DNA of 64,000 nt, from positions 1 through 64,000 of the forward strand of contig NW_020194594.1 of NCBI RefSeq assembly GCF_002865645.1. Reading direction: 5' to 3'. The notes beneath the pieces were generated by a model that was not told where the DNA came from, ran no database searches, and was given only the letters and a program-made list of their open reading frames with translations. Below, one piece after another: positions 13,933-27,300 of the stretch. The first letter of the stretch is position 1. Each line of letters starts with the position of its first letter. Made by a program: the position numbers and the translations under genes. The DNA is from Hyaloscypha bicolor E (taxonomy: Eukaryota > Ascomycota > Leotiomycetes > Helotiales > Hyaloscyphaceae).

Positions 13933-14235
13933 TATAAAAAAGAAATTATAATAAAGTAAAAACCTATATAAAATATACTAGAATATAAAATATAACTTAA
14001 TAATAAAATAATAAGATTAAAAATATGAATAATAAAGTATAAATAATAAATAATATATAAAAGCTTAATTAATTAAATATTAAAAAGAAATTATTTTTCA
14101 GAACTATAGAAAAATTAGCTTTTTTATATAATTCCTATAAGTTATATATAAAATACCACGGCTTTTATTATATAACTAAAACCTTAAAACTACTAAAATA
14201 ATATAATTTTTAGAAAATATAGCTTATTATATTAT
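13933..14235 (-). repeat. Gypsy family-B LTR, inverted copy
   Basis: This is the reverse complement of the LTR family at 20,411-20,714, 21,012-21,314 and 33,822-34,124, about 303 bp long. It is the 5' LTR of the minus-strand Gypsy relic. Its outer end resembles the solo LTR at 20.4 kb more closely than the two LTRs of the 13-kb element, which suggests a sub-family. Confidence 0.75.
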
Positions 14236-14429
14236 ATTAAATATATTTCTAATATATATTTAACTTTTATTATTAAGAAATAGTATATAAATAAATTAAA
14301 ATATATCTTACTTTATTATTACTATTATTTATAATATATATTTAATATATAAAACTCATATATTTAGTATATATTTAATTTCTATTATTAAAAATATATA
14401 AGTAATATAACGAGTTAAAATAATATAAT

Positions 14430-14663
14430 TTATATACTTAACTAAAAGCCTTTACTAAATTATATAATAAAGACCGGGGCCTTTATTATATAATATATCT
14501 CTTTAGATTAATGAAATAATTATATATTATTTAGGAAGCTCGAATATTTTAGGAAATATAATTCCGCTTCTTTCTGTTTTTTCTCTTTCTTTTCTTTTTA
14601 GAGAATTCTATTTAATTAATTAAATTACTAGTTTTTTTTATATAAAGGCCTGGCTCGTAATAT
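14430..14663 (+). repeat. Family-C 5' LTR
   Basis: Direct repeat of 20,093-20,327. The shared core runs from CTAAAAGCCTTTAC to TATAAAGGCCT. End points are accurate to roughly 10 bases. Confidence 0.7.
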
Positions 14664-17600
14664 TAGAATTCTTTTTCTTTTATTTTTACTAACTAGAGAT
14701 TATATATATATAAAGCTAGAAGTAAAAAGTACTCGAATCTATATATAAAAAATAAAGCTTAAAATAGATAAAGCTAAAAATAAATTCTATTTAAAACTAC
14801 TTATAAAGCCAATGCCTTAGTAAAACTTTAAAGTATATAAAAGCTAGTAATAGAAAATATCCGAAATTATATATAAAAGCCAGAGTATTAACTTAGCTAG
14901 TTAATACCAGGAATTATCTGGATTTTCCTAAATCCGGCTTAAAAAAAGAAAACTACTAAATTCTTCTATTATATAAAGATTTAGAAGCAAGACTTCTAAT
15001 AATTAGTTAAATAAATAAATAGCTATATAAAGTTAAAATAGTAAATAAAGCCTTCTAATAAATATAGAAAGCCTTTATAATATAGTTCTAATAGCTATTA
15101 GAGGTAGTAATATAATAAGTAAATTTAATAATAAATCTGGCTATATAAATTAAATTAATTAATAAATATATAATAATTTCAAATCTTTTATAAATATAAA
15201 TATTCTTTCTATTTTATATATTTCTCTAATTTTCTTTTATAAGATAACTAAAAGCCTACTTTTCAAATTCTAATAAGTTTAATAGAAATAACTTAGTTCT
15301 ATATCTCTATTTTAAAAAACTCTTATAAATAAAGCTAGAAATTAATAAAAAGATAATTAGTAGAAAAAAAGAAAGAATTTAGTATAAATTCGGATATTTA
15401 TTTAGAGAAATAGTAAGCTAGATATATTTATAGCTAAGATATATCTAGAAAAAAGAGAAATTTATAATTAAAAAACTATTTAAATAAATAAATCTAGCCT
15501 TTTATAACTTATAAAAATAATAGAAAACCCTAGAAAAATTAAACTAAATTTAGTAAAAATTAATTTCTTTAAATAAATTCTTAAGTGATTTTAATTACTT
15601 AATTCTAGAAATAAAGAAATAGAAATAGTAAAATAAGATTAAGAAAAGATATTTTAAAACTACTATTATAACTAAACTTATAAAAGAAATAGTAAAAAAA
15701 ATTTAAAAAATATTATATAAAAAATATTACTTCTAGTTATAAATAATTAATAACTAGCTAGCTAAAATCAAAAACATAAAATTTTATTATCCGAATTAGT
15801 TAAATAAGAGATTTAAAAGCCCTTTTTTGTCTAGAGCTACTTTATTTATTTAGCTAATAAAATAGAAGCCTATTATAAGTAATATAAGATAATAATTAAA
15901 GAATATTTCTAATTAGGCCTCTCGAAATAAAATTAATTAATAAAAGAAAAAAAAACTTTATTTTTAGTATAATTAAAATAACTATTTTATATATAATTAT
16001 TAAATAAAGCTATATTCGAATTTCTTTTTTCGAGCTAGTAAATAAAATTAAAAAATTAAAAATAAATAGCTAAAAATAAAAGTAAAAAATATAAAAATAT
16101 TAAGAATAGCCCTAAAAAAACAAAAGTAATTTAAGAAAAAAATATTAATATCTCGAATAAGAATAAAAATAAAAATAAAAAGAACTTGAATATATCTAAT
16201 TCGGAAAAAGACTAGCTTCTAATAAAAATTGCTATTAAAAATATATAGAAATAAGCTTAGATTAATAAGCTTAGAAATAATTCCGGAAAGATATAATTAG
16301 ACTTTTTTTTCTTATATTAGTAATAGTTAATAAAAAGTATTTTATATAAACCTTTATTAATATTAGATATATATTATATAAAATAATTAATTCTTACTTT
16401 ATTAATTAATATAACCTCTAGTATATACTAATTATTTCTAAATAAATAAAGGCTTTTAATAAAATAATAGTATTTAATATAAATATTAATAGCTATTATA
16501 AATCTTATATTTTTCTTAATATAATTCCTAAGATTTCTAGCTTAGATATAATCTTAAATATATAATAGCTTTATTTATAGAATATATAAATTTATAATTC
16601 GAGATTAAAGCTATTTATTTTATTATTAGTAACCTTAATATAGAATAAAATAAATAAATTATATATAAGTTTTAATAGCCTTATTCTTTTATTTAATAAA
16701 GAGAAATAAAAAGAGAAATATAAAAGTTTTCTTAACTAGTTTAATAAATATTTAAAAAGCTCTAATTCGGAAAAATAGAACTAATTTTTATATAAAGCTT
16801 CTAGAATAATATAAGAGCTTCTAAAAGATATTTTATCTAATTAAAATAAAAAAGTTATTATTTATTTAAAATTAGGAAATTAATTACTAGATTAAATTAA
16901 AAAAAATTAATAGAAAGAAATCTATTATATTATAGGGCCTATTATATAATATATCTCGAAATAAGCTTCTAATATTATAGAAGATTTTACGGAACTATTA
17001 GAAAAGGAATTTATTTAAATAAGCTATTTTTTTACTATTATTTCTATTCTTTTTATATAAAAACCTAATAGGGAATTATAGTTTTATATAAACTACCGGG
17101 GCCTAAATAAGCTTATAAAAAAGAACTAGTATATATTTCTATTAATTTATGAGATTCTTTAAAATATTAGAAAAGTAAAATAATTTATAAAGCTTAATAT
17201 TATAATAGCTTTTTAAAAGACTTATATTATTAAAAGAAATAAATAAAAAATAGTTTTTTATATAAGGTATAAATTCTATAAATAATTAGTAATTCTTTTT
17301 AGTCTAATAAATATCCCGAATATATTTCAGAAATATATTAATTAGGCCTTTATAGATTTTCTAAATAAGTTTTATTCTATTTATATAAATAATATTCTAG
17401 TTTATTTATTAGAATTAAGGAAAAAATACTATAAATATATATAAAGAATTCTCTAATAACTTTAAAAAACAAGTCTATAGCTAGATATTAATAAATTTAA
17501 AATTAAAATTAAATTAATAAAATCCTTGAAATTTATTATAAAGGCCAAAAAGAGTATTTATATAAATCTAGTAAATATTAAAGCTATTTTAAGTTAAGAA

Positions 17601-20092
17601 ATCCCGAAGTTAGTAAAAATTATATAGAGTTTTCTAAAATTTACTAATTTCTATTAATATTTTATTCGAGAATTCTTAGAAATTATTTAATTACTATCTA
17701 ATCTTATATATAAGAATCGAGTATTCTTATAAATAAATAAAATAGAAACCATTTTCTAAAAGCTTAAGAAAATATTTATTTTGACTCTAATACTAATATA
17801 GTTTAATTATAACCGGGAAATAATTCTCGAAATAAATTTCTTTAAATAAAATATAAATAGTATTCTTATATAAATTAATAAAAAGAATATTCTATAATCT
17901 TATATATATTTTTAAAGAAAAATAATTCTATAAAATATAATTATAAGATTTATAATAAAGAAATAAAATATAAAATTAAAAAGTATTTATTAATTCGAGA
18001 TTTAAATAAATTATAAAAACCTGAAATACTTTATAATAATATAGAAACTTATTAAATAATAAATAAAATGATTCTTAATTCTTTTATAATATAATTTCAA
18101 GATTTTATATATTTTAAAAAATAATAATAAATAAATAAATAAATATAATTTTAAGGCAAGAAGAAAATCTTTTTAGTAAAAAAGAAAATAACTATTAATA
18201 GTCTAGAATATTATAACTATTAAAGCCAAAGACCCTTAATAATTTTTTTTAAAAACTCAATTCTTATAATACTAATATAAATAAGAAAATAAATTTAAAA
18301 AAGGCCTATTCGGTTTCCTAAATCCGGCCTAGAAAATTAAAACCAAGAAAAAAATTCTTAGTTAGGAAACTAATAAGATATAAAGGCCTAACTTATAAAT
18401 ATAAATTAGTAAAGAAATAGAGAAAATAAAATAAAACTTCTTTTAAAATAAAAAAATCTTTCTAAGCTAAATTTAAAAAACTAAAAATAGAATAAAAACT
18501 AAAATAATAATAAATAAAAAATAATACCTAAAATATATTATTAAAGCTTTAGTATAATATCTAAGAAAAAAACATACTATATTAGGCTATAGTTAAAATA
18601 ATATAAAAAGAAAAATAAATATTCTTTATTAATTTAAAAGTTAAAATATTAATAAAAAAATATTTATTATTTTAATTAAAATAATTTCTTTTTCGGAAAT
18701 AATAATAGATTTCTAACTTAAAAAAGCTTTATATAAAGCTAATTTAATAGACCTATAACTTAATCTAATATAAGTATCTAAAATAAGATATTATAAGTAC
18801 TTTTCTTATATAATAATTCTTTTAGCTAAATATATTAAAATAAATATACTAGTTTATATAGAACTATAAAAGAAATAAAAGAAATAAAATATAAAGAAAT
18901 TATTATTAAAGGTTTTTAAAGCCTTTTCTTATTTTAAATTAAATTTAGTAAAATATTTCAATTAATTTTATAATAAAAATTTTATTAAATAAAGAATATA
19001 TTAATATAATAATTATTATAAATTATCTAGAAAAAAAAGTAATACTTAAGGCTATAATAAATATTATAATTAAAGTAGTAATAAAATAGTTTATAAGAAT
19101 TTATTATTACTAATATAGGCTTTCGAGAATAATAGTTTCTAATTAAAAGAAATAGTTTATAGAAGTATTATAGACTAGAATATATAAATTATTAGATATT
19201 ATTTATTAATTATTTATAATATATTATTTAGAAATAAATAAGTTTATAGAAAAAATAAACTAAATAATTAAAACCTTTTTTTATATTTTTATAAACTATA
19301 ATTAAGAAAACTAAATAACTTTCTTATTATATATTAAGCTAGTAATTAATAATAGAAATATTTTATTTATAGAAATTAGCTTATTTTTTCTATTTTATAA
19401 ATATTATATTAAGCTAATATAGTTCTAGAATAAAGTTAGTAAAAAAGGCAAGAGATTATTACTTATTTAAATAATAGATAATATTATATATAGGCTTTAT
19501 AATATACGAGAATATATATAAACTATAATAGTAATAGTCTAATAATTTTAAAAGAAAATAGTAAATTAGAAAAAAAACCAGGTTTCGGAATTTAAGATTA
19601 GAAATAAAGTCTAGCTTAATCTCTAGAATATCTAGATAAATAAGCTAATTAAAAAGCTTAATATAAAATATACTAAATATATAATAGTTAAGGTAATAAA
19701 AAGCTATAGTTTTTGGCTTAATATTTTTCTAGAAATATATAATATATTTTATAATAAGCTTTTTTAGCTAATTATAATAGACTTATTACTAAATTAGTTT
19801 TAAGATAACTTATAGCTATAACTATAACTTGTAAATAATAAATATAAATATAAAATTAAACGAATTCTTAATAAGAAAAATATATAAAATATAATTAAGG
19901 GCTTTTAAAAAAGCTATTTATAAAATAGAAGAATTATATATACTTTATATAAGAACTATATTTCGTATTTAAGAAAATAATAGTATTAGAAGCTTAAAAA
20001 GAAATTATTTAATAAAAAAAAACTTTATTTATATATTTATAGAACCGGTATTTATAAATAAAAAGAGAAATAATATAATAGATTAAAATCCG

Positions 20093-20327
20093 ATTTATAT
20101 ATTTGGCTAAAAGCCTTTACTAAATTATATAATAAAGGCTAGAGCTTTTATTATATAATATATCTCCTTGAATTAATAGAGTAATTATATATTACTTAAA
20201 AAGCTCGGATATTTTAAGGAATATAGTTTTGCTTTTTCCTGTTTTTTCTCTTTTTTTTCTTTTTAGAGAATTCTATTTAATTAATTAAATTACTAGTTTT
20301 CTTTATATAAAGGCCTAGCCTATAATA
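20093..20327 (+). repeat. Family-C 3' LTR
   Basis: Partner of 14,430-14,663. Just outside it, 20,333-20,410 resembles 14,292-14,375, which lies just outside the other LTR, in the same orientation. An older flanking sequence is therefore present on both sides. Confidence 0.7.
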
Positions 20328-20410
20328 AATAAGTTAGAATATATTTTGCTTTACTATTACTATTATTTATAATATATACTCGATATATAAAACTTATATA
20401 CTTAGTATAT

Positions 20411-20714
20411 TATAATATAATAAGTTATATTTTCTAAAAATTATATTATTTTAGTAATTTTAAGGTTTTAGTTATATAGTAAAGGCTATAGCCTTTTATA
20501 TATAACTTGCGGGAATTATATAAGAAAGCTAGTTTTTCTATAATTCTAGAGAATAATCTCTTTTTAATATTTAATTAATTAAGCTTTTATATATTATATA
20601 CTATTTATACTTTACTATTTATACTTTTAATCTTATTATTTTGCTATTAAGTTACCTTTTATACTCTAATATACTTTATATGGGTTTTTGTTTTATTATA
20701 GTTTCCTTTTTATA
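20411..20714 (+). repeat. Solo Gypsy family-B LTR
   Basis: An approximately 303-bp LTR copy in plus orientation, ending with the GTTTCCTTTTTATA box seen in the other copies. No internal element sequence follows. Another LTR of the same family starts about 300 bp further on. Confidence 0.7.
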
Positions 20715-20721
20715 ATATACT

Positions 20722-20870
20722 AACCCTAATTTATAGGGCCTTTATATTTTAATATATTCTAATATAAAAAGCTTTTACTATTCTTTTAAACCCCCGGGGC
20801 TAACCCGAACCCTAATTCCTAACCCTAAGCCCTCTTTTAAGCTCGAAACTAACCCGAACTCTTCTAGTTT
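20722..20870. other. Short stretch with telomere-repeat-like CCCTAA motifs
   Basis: Within otherwise AT-only DNA, 20,722-20,732 and 20,800-20,870 contain several CCCTAA/CCCGAA hexamers: TAACCCTAA appears, and CTAACCCGAACCC appears with variants. Such hexamers are the fungal telomere unit, but here they are few, spaced and imperfect. The stretch also contains a CCCCCGGGG palindrome. It could be a degenerate interstitial telomeric tract or chance. Confidence 0.35.
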
Positions 20871-21011
20871 ATATTTATAAAATATAAAGAAAGTATATAT
20901 AAAGTATATATCTAAAATATAATTATTACAAGTTCTATTTATTTATTCTACTAGCTAGTTTGCTTTTTTAAGTAATAATAGTAATTAAAGTAGCTAAATA
21001 AACGAGTATAT

Positions 21012-21314
21012 TATAGTATAGCAGGCTATACTTATTAAAAATTATATTATTTTAGCGGTTTTGAGATTTAGATTATATAATAAAGGCTGCGGCCTTTTAT
21101 ATATAACTTATAGAAATTATATAAGAAAGCTAGTTTTTCTATAAATTTAGAGAATAATTCTTTATAAGTATTTAATTAATTAAGCTTTTATATATAGTAT
21201 ACTATTTATATTTTACTATTTATACTTTTAATTTATTATTTTACTATTAAATTACGTTTTGTATTCTGGTATACTTTATATAGGTTTTTGTCTTATTATA
21301 GTTTCCTTCCTATA
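21012..21314 (+). repeat. Family-B 5' LTR
   Basis: A 303-bp direct repeat of 33,822-34,124. It starts TATAGTATAGCAGG and ends at TCCTTCCTATA, followed by the internal sequence TATTTTATAATA that also follows the inverted LTR at 13,933. Confidence 0.8.
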
Positions 21315-24300
21315 TATTTTATAATAAGTAATATAGAGAGAATAGAAACTTTATAATTAAGGTAATACTTTTATAAAGTTCTAAAAAGTATTTATAAGGC
21401 GGATTATTAGTTTAGTAAGTTAGGGAAAAAAAGAACTATTATAATACCTTGAGTTTAAGGCCAAAATATTAAGGATATATAAGTATTAATCTTAATATCT
21501 TATATTAATTTCTAATATATCTAGTAATTTAGATACAAGTTAGCTATAAGATATAATTATTAATATAGTATATAAAAATAGTAAAAATAGAGGCTAATTA
21601 TAAAAGAAAAAGAAATAAAGGAAATAGAATAAGAAAAATTATACTAAGATAATATAAGTTAGACCTTAGTTAGAAATAAACTTTAATATTTAGAAATAAA
21701 GTTATATTATTAATTTATATATTATTTTTAGTTATAGTAAAAACTAGAATAAAGGTAATATTAGTTTTAGTAGAAAAGCTTATTTCTAAATCCGGAAAAA
21801 ATATTTAAAAGAGGAAATACTCTTAAATTTAAGTAAAATAGTAAATAGAAATCGGAAATAAGAATTAAAAAGAAATCAGAAATAAGAAATTATATAAATA
21901 AACTAGAGAAGCTTCTAGAAAAAGAAATAGATACTAAATAAAGAAATAAAAAAGAATTTAGAAAAGTTAGAAAAATTAGTAAAATTATATTTATTATTTT
22001 TATTATTATCTTTAATAATATTAATAAATATATTTAGTTTAATAAAATTAAGGAAAAATACTATAGGTATTAAGCTAAAGAAATAGGAAAGAAAATAGAA
22101 ATAATAGAAATAAGACTAGAAAAGCTATTACTTTATTATTACTAATACTAAAACTCGAATCTTAACTATATTTATTATTATTAACCGGTTTCTTTCTAAT
22201 TCCGGTTCCTAAATTAAAAGATATACTTAAATAAAAAATTAGTTTTTTTAGGAATCTTATTAGTAAAAGTCTCAGGTATAAAAATTCTATAATTAATTAT
22301 AAAAGAAATTATTAAGATTAATATAGCTAAGAATAAGTATATACTAGTACCGGATTTAAACCTACTATTTATAAGAGCTCCTAAAATACTATAGTTTTAG
22401 GAAAGTAATATTTCTATATTCTTAGAATAGTATATAAATATATATAAAAACTATTATATTTCTAATAATACTAAAAGAAAGAGAATTATTTATTATATTT
22501 CTTCTATTTATAAGAATTAGATTAAGGCTATACTAAAGTACTATATTAATAATCCAGGAGATTACTAGAAAACCAAGTTCTTTAAGGCCTTACTAAAGGA
22601 ATTCCGAGAATATAACTAGGAAATATTTAAAATTAGCTATAACTTTCTTAATTAAATTATTATATAAGCCTAGAATAGAGAAATCTTTTTTAAGTCTTAT
22701 ATTAATATATTTAATAAAGTATTAAAGAAATTACTAAAGAGAAAAGAAATAAATGAAATTACTTAGTACCGAGAATTTATAAAAAAGTTATTTATTTTAG
22801 TAAGAGATTATATTCTTAAGAATATAAACTTTAAACCTATAAATATTTCTATTTATAAATATAGTAAGATATATAAGAAAATAATAATATCTTATTAGTA
22901 TAAAAAAAAGAAATACTGTTTTAATATTACTAATAATCTAGATATATCTAGACTTAGATAAGAATACTTAGATATAATAATTTATAATATAGTTTCTAAA
23001 CCGGAAAATAATTATTCTTTACTAATTTCTCTTATTATATTTCCTAAAGCTACTATAGATATAAATAAGAAAAGAATCTAGCCTATAGCTAATTATATAA
23101 AACCTACTAAAAGTAATAAACCTAAGGGAAATAATATTAACTAGCTAGTAAGAAATCTGGAAAAACTATCTATTATTACTATAACTTAAGAGAACCTATA
23201 GAAATAATTTAGTATAGCTACTATTATAATTCGGGAGAATATTTATAGCCTATTTATATAGCTTAGCTAACTATAGTAAGCTTAATAGTATTAATAGCCT
23301 AGTAAGTATAATTCGGGTCTTTAGGAAAGATATACTAGAAGTTATAATAAAGAATATAGAGAATACTATAATAGCTATAGTAATTGAGCTAAATTAAGTA
23401 AAAAATCTAAATAACCATATTCTAGAGAAAGTTAGTTTTAAGTATAATTAGAAAATACTACTTAAGTTAATATAGCCTATAGTATAGACCTAGAACTAAA
23501 AGAACGAATTTACTATAAGTATTATAATAGAAATAAGAATAATAATATTAATTTAGAATATATTTATATCTCTTAGTTCTATTATTTACTAATAAAAAAG
23601 CTTATAAATTATAAATATATTTACTAATTTAATAGAAGATAATATAAAGGGCTATTTAAGCCTAAATAAGAAAGTATTTCCTTTTTTCTTACTAGTAAGT
23701 ATTAGTAATTTAACTAAATTATTTCTCAAGTTCAAAGAAAAGAATTTAACTATAACTTAAATATTTAACTCAAAAATATCTAGAGATTAATAGGAAATAT
23801 CTAGTTTACTAGATAAGAAAAAGAAAAGAGAACTAGTTAACCGGGATCTATATATAGAAGTAAATAAGTTATATTAAGAGAATCTAAATAACTACTTTGC
23901 CTTAAAGGAAATTATATTAGAATTACTAATACTTTAGGTTCTAGAATTAATAAATAATATTAAAATTTGGCTATAAATAGTATTTCTATTAATATTATAA
24001 TAGGTTTCTTATTAAGGAAAAAAGAAAAAGAAATAAAAATAGCTAAAAAGGTTTTCCGAAAATAAGCTAAAATAAAAAAAAAGCTATTTTATATAAGAGG
24101 CCAGAAAAATACTACTTTAAGAAATAATAAATAAGGAAATAGCCTAGCTAAGAATATAAATATTAATACTTCCGGAGATAAATAGAACGAATTAGAAACC
24201 TAGTATACTTTTAATTATAATAAGTATAGAATTCCTAAAATTAATAATATTCTAATAAGGCTATTAAAAAAAAAATTTATTTTATTTCTAAAGACTTAGA

Positions 24301-27300
24301 AAAAAACGAGAATATTTATTAATATCTTAAAGATACTAGATCTAGCTATTATATTTTAGAACTAATAAATTAGGAATAATACTTCCTATTTTACTATCTT
24401 ATAAATAGGAAATACTATTATATTAAATATAATTAGATATACTAGAAGATCTATAAAGCTAGTAGCTATAGCTTATATAATAAATAGAATATTTAAGAAA
24501 TTAGAAATACTAGCTCAGGTACCTAATACTAATAGAATTATTTAATTTAAAAGTAATAATATTAATATTCGAATATTACTAGCTTATAAATATATTATAT
24601 AATCTCTATATTTTTAATTTATATTTCGAGAATCTTAAGGAAATATTAAATATAAAGAAATAATTAATACTAGAACTAAAGTTAATATTTTCCCTAAAAA
24701 GATCTTTAGAAATATTAGTAAAGTAATATATAATACTATAAATTATTAAATATTTACTATTATTAGAATAGAATTTAGATTTATAGAAATAATAAAGCTT
24801 AGAGCTAAAGTTATAGATAAAGTAGAATATAAAGATATATTTTTCCTAATTAAAAGAGCTCTAAAGATTTTACTTAATTAATTATTTTTAGTAAAAATAA
24901 AAATAAATATTATATATAAAAGTAATAGTTTATAAAATAGAAGATTTACTAATCCTAAAAATAATTAGAATACCTATATTATTATAATTATTTCATTTTT
25001 GAAAAATATTAAGAAATAGAGAAAAGTAATAGTTTAAAAGTATTAAGCTTCTAGAATTAAGGAATTAAATAATATAAAATAGGAAACTAAAAGTAAAAAA
25101 GAAAAATAAAGCCTAGTATTATAACTAGTAATAATATTAGAGGAAATAGAAAAATGCCAGAATTTCTTATAAATTCTTTTATTTTGGGTTTAGGAGTTTA
25201 AAAAATTAATAATATTTTTAGGAAAACTAAAATAAAAAAGGCTCTAATTAGAGTATTATTAAAAGTAGTTCCGGATTTAATAGAAAAAAAATAAAAAGAA
25301 TATTAAGTAAAGATATTTCTAAAAAAGAAATAAAATAATATTTCCTAATAATAAAGAAATATATTTCCGAAGCTAAGAAATATAAAACTTAAGACTAGAA
25401 AGAATTCTGGAATATATAAAAGCTTAAGAAAAATATATTAAAATACTAGATAAAAAAATACTTTTTATATCTAACTAGAAAGAAGCTAAATAGAAAGATT
25501 ATAAATTCCGGAGATTAGATAAAAAAAATACTAGAGAAAATAGCTATAGCTCTTAAAAAAAAAGATAATAACTATAATTTATTTCTAGTTATAGAAATAT
25601 ATAAAATAAAAAATAAGAAGATTTAACTAGTAAATACTAATAATAAAATTAAAAAAGGCCCTAGTAAATATCCGGACTAGTTTAAAAGATCTAAGGCTAG
25701 AAAATATTTATAGAAATATACTAGGAAATATAAGAATTACTTTTTACTAAAGATATTAGCTATTTTAAGAGATTTATAACTTATTCCGGAATGCCTTAAA
25801 TAATTAGATATTAGTAACTAGTTCTGAGAAAAGAAACTAGCTATATTCTAAGAATTAATAATTAATTAAGAAAATATAATTATATTTAATTAGAAAGAAA
25901 TAGGAAAAGTTTATAAGAATATTAGCTTACTTATTCTAATTAAGACTATTAAATATAAGGTCTAGTAAGAAAAGAATTTTCTATATCCCAAAGCTCTAGT
26001 ATTAGTAATAGTAAAAATACTATTAGAATATTTAGATTATAGAGTTTTTAAGAAATATAATAAATCTTACTAAAATCTATAATTTTTGGTTATAAAAAAG
26101 ATTACTAGAACTTATAGACTAATTAATACTACTATAAAGATAAATTTAGTAATCCTATAAAATACTAACTTACTTTTATTTACTAATAAGATCTCGAAGA
26201 AATTTACTAGATATATTTATATTTCTCTAATTAATTTCTTTTCTAAATATAATTAATTTATACTAGATACTTATAATAGAGATTTAACTATATTTATAAT
26301 GCCTCTAGGGCTATTAAGAATAATTATACTACTTTAGGAAGCTACTAATTCTATTATATAGTTTATATAGGTTATTATAACTATTCTAGAGAATCTATTT
26401 CCTAAAATCGCTATATTATTTATTAATAATATTAAAATTAAGGAACCTTATATAGATTATAATAAGTAGCTTATTTTACCTAAAATTTAATATTTTATAT
26501 TTAAATATTTTTAAAACGTAAATATAATCTTAAATAAAATTAAATAAACCAGAGCTAATATTAGAGAAAAATCGCAGTTTTATTATAATAATATAATTAT
26601 TATTAGCTTTATTTATAAAGTACTTAAAAGAAGCCTTTTAAATTCAGGAATTACTAAGATCTTAAAATAGGAATATTATAATAATATAATTAAAAATAAG
26701 GTATTTATTAGAATTATTATTTATTACTATATTTGAATTAAAGGCTTTATAATTATTACTAAACCTATTTACTATTTAATAAGGAAAGATATAATATAAA
26801 ACTGGAATAATAAATAAAAGTAAATTATATAAATTCTTTAAAAAAAGCTTATTACTACTCTAATACTTTATAAGTTATACTATAATTTATTAGAAAGTTA
26901 GGAAATAATTATATTAGTAATAAATACTAGCCTTAATAAATAAAATAGAACTTTTAGTTAATATAATAATAAAGGAAAAAAGAGAGTTATATAATATAAG
27001 TCTGGAATCTGGAATAATACTAAATAGAAATATAATATTATTAAGAAAGAATACTAAGAGCTAGTAAAGTATTTATAGAAAGTATAATTCTGGCTATATA
27101 GAGTTTACTTTATCCTTAAACTAGATACTAATATACTTATTATATAGCTAAGTAAAGCGGCTATAGATTTTCCTGAAGCTCTAGTTACTTGCTAGCTAAT
27201 ATGAATTTAACTATTTAATTTTAAAGTTAAGTATATTAAAGAAACTAAATATATTATTATTAATAAATTATTAAGATACTTATAGTAAAAAGGTAATACC

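Larger units (their letters stand above)
1936..14235 (-). mobile_element. Gypsy-type LTR retrotransposon relic (family B), minus strand, interrupted by Copia insertions
   Basis: Three pieces (1,936-2,023, 2,249-4,429 and 10,742-14,235) are the reverse complement of consecutive parts of the plus-strand Gypsy element at 21,012-34,124. For example, 10,755-10,840 matches 24,510-24,595, 4,270-4,424 continues at about 24,600-24,760, and 2,260-2,420 matches about 26,640-26,790. The pieces run from the 5' LTR (13,933-14,235) through gag into the reverse transcriptase/RNase H region. RIP has removed all reading frames. The gaps are filled by the Copia element, a solo Copia LTR and the left-edge Copia copy. 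Confidence 0.8.
14430..20327 (+). mobile_element. Gypsy-type LTR retrotransposon (family C), plus strand, RIP-degraded
   Basis: Direct repeats of about 235 bp (about 14,430-14,663 and 20,093-20,327) flank a 5.4-kb interior. Around 17,090-17,900 the plus strand decodes, with stops, to a Gypsy reverse transcriptase. A YRxLN-like start is followed by a degraded DLRDAYHRI-like block, a FGLTNAP-like block, and INNILVYL in place of YLDDILIYS near 17,380-17,410. A FANFYRRFI-like stretch comes after. The LTR shares a pyrimidine-rich run (TTTTTCTCTTT type). LTR ends are approximate because the flanks are also AT-rich and partly repeated. Confidence 0.75.
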
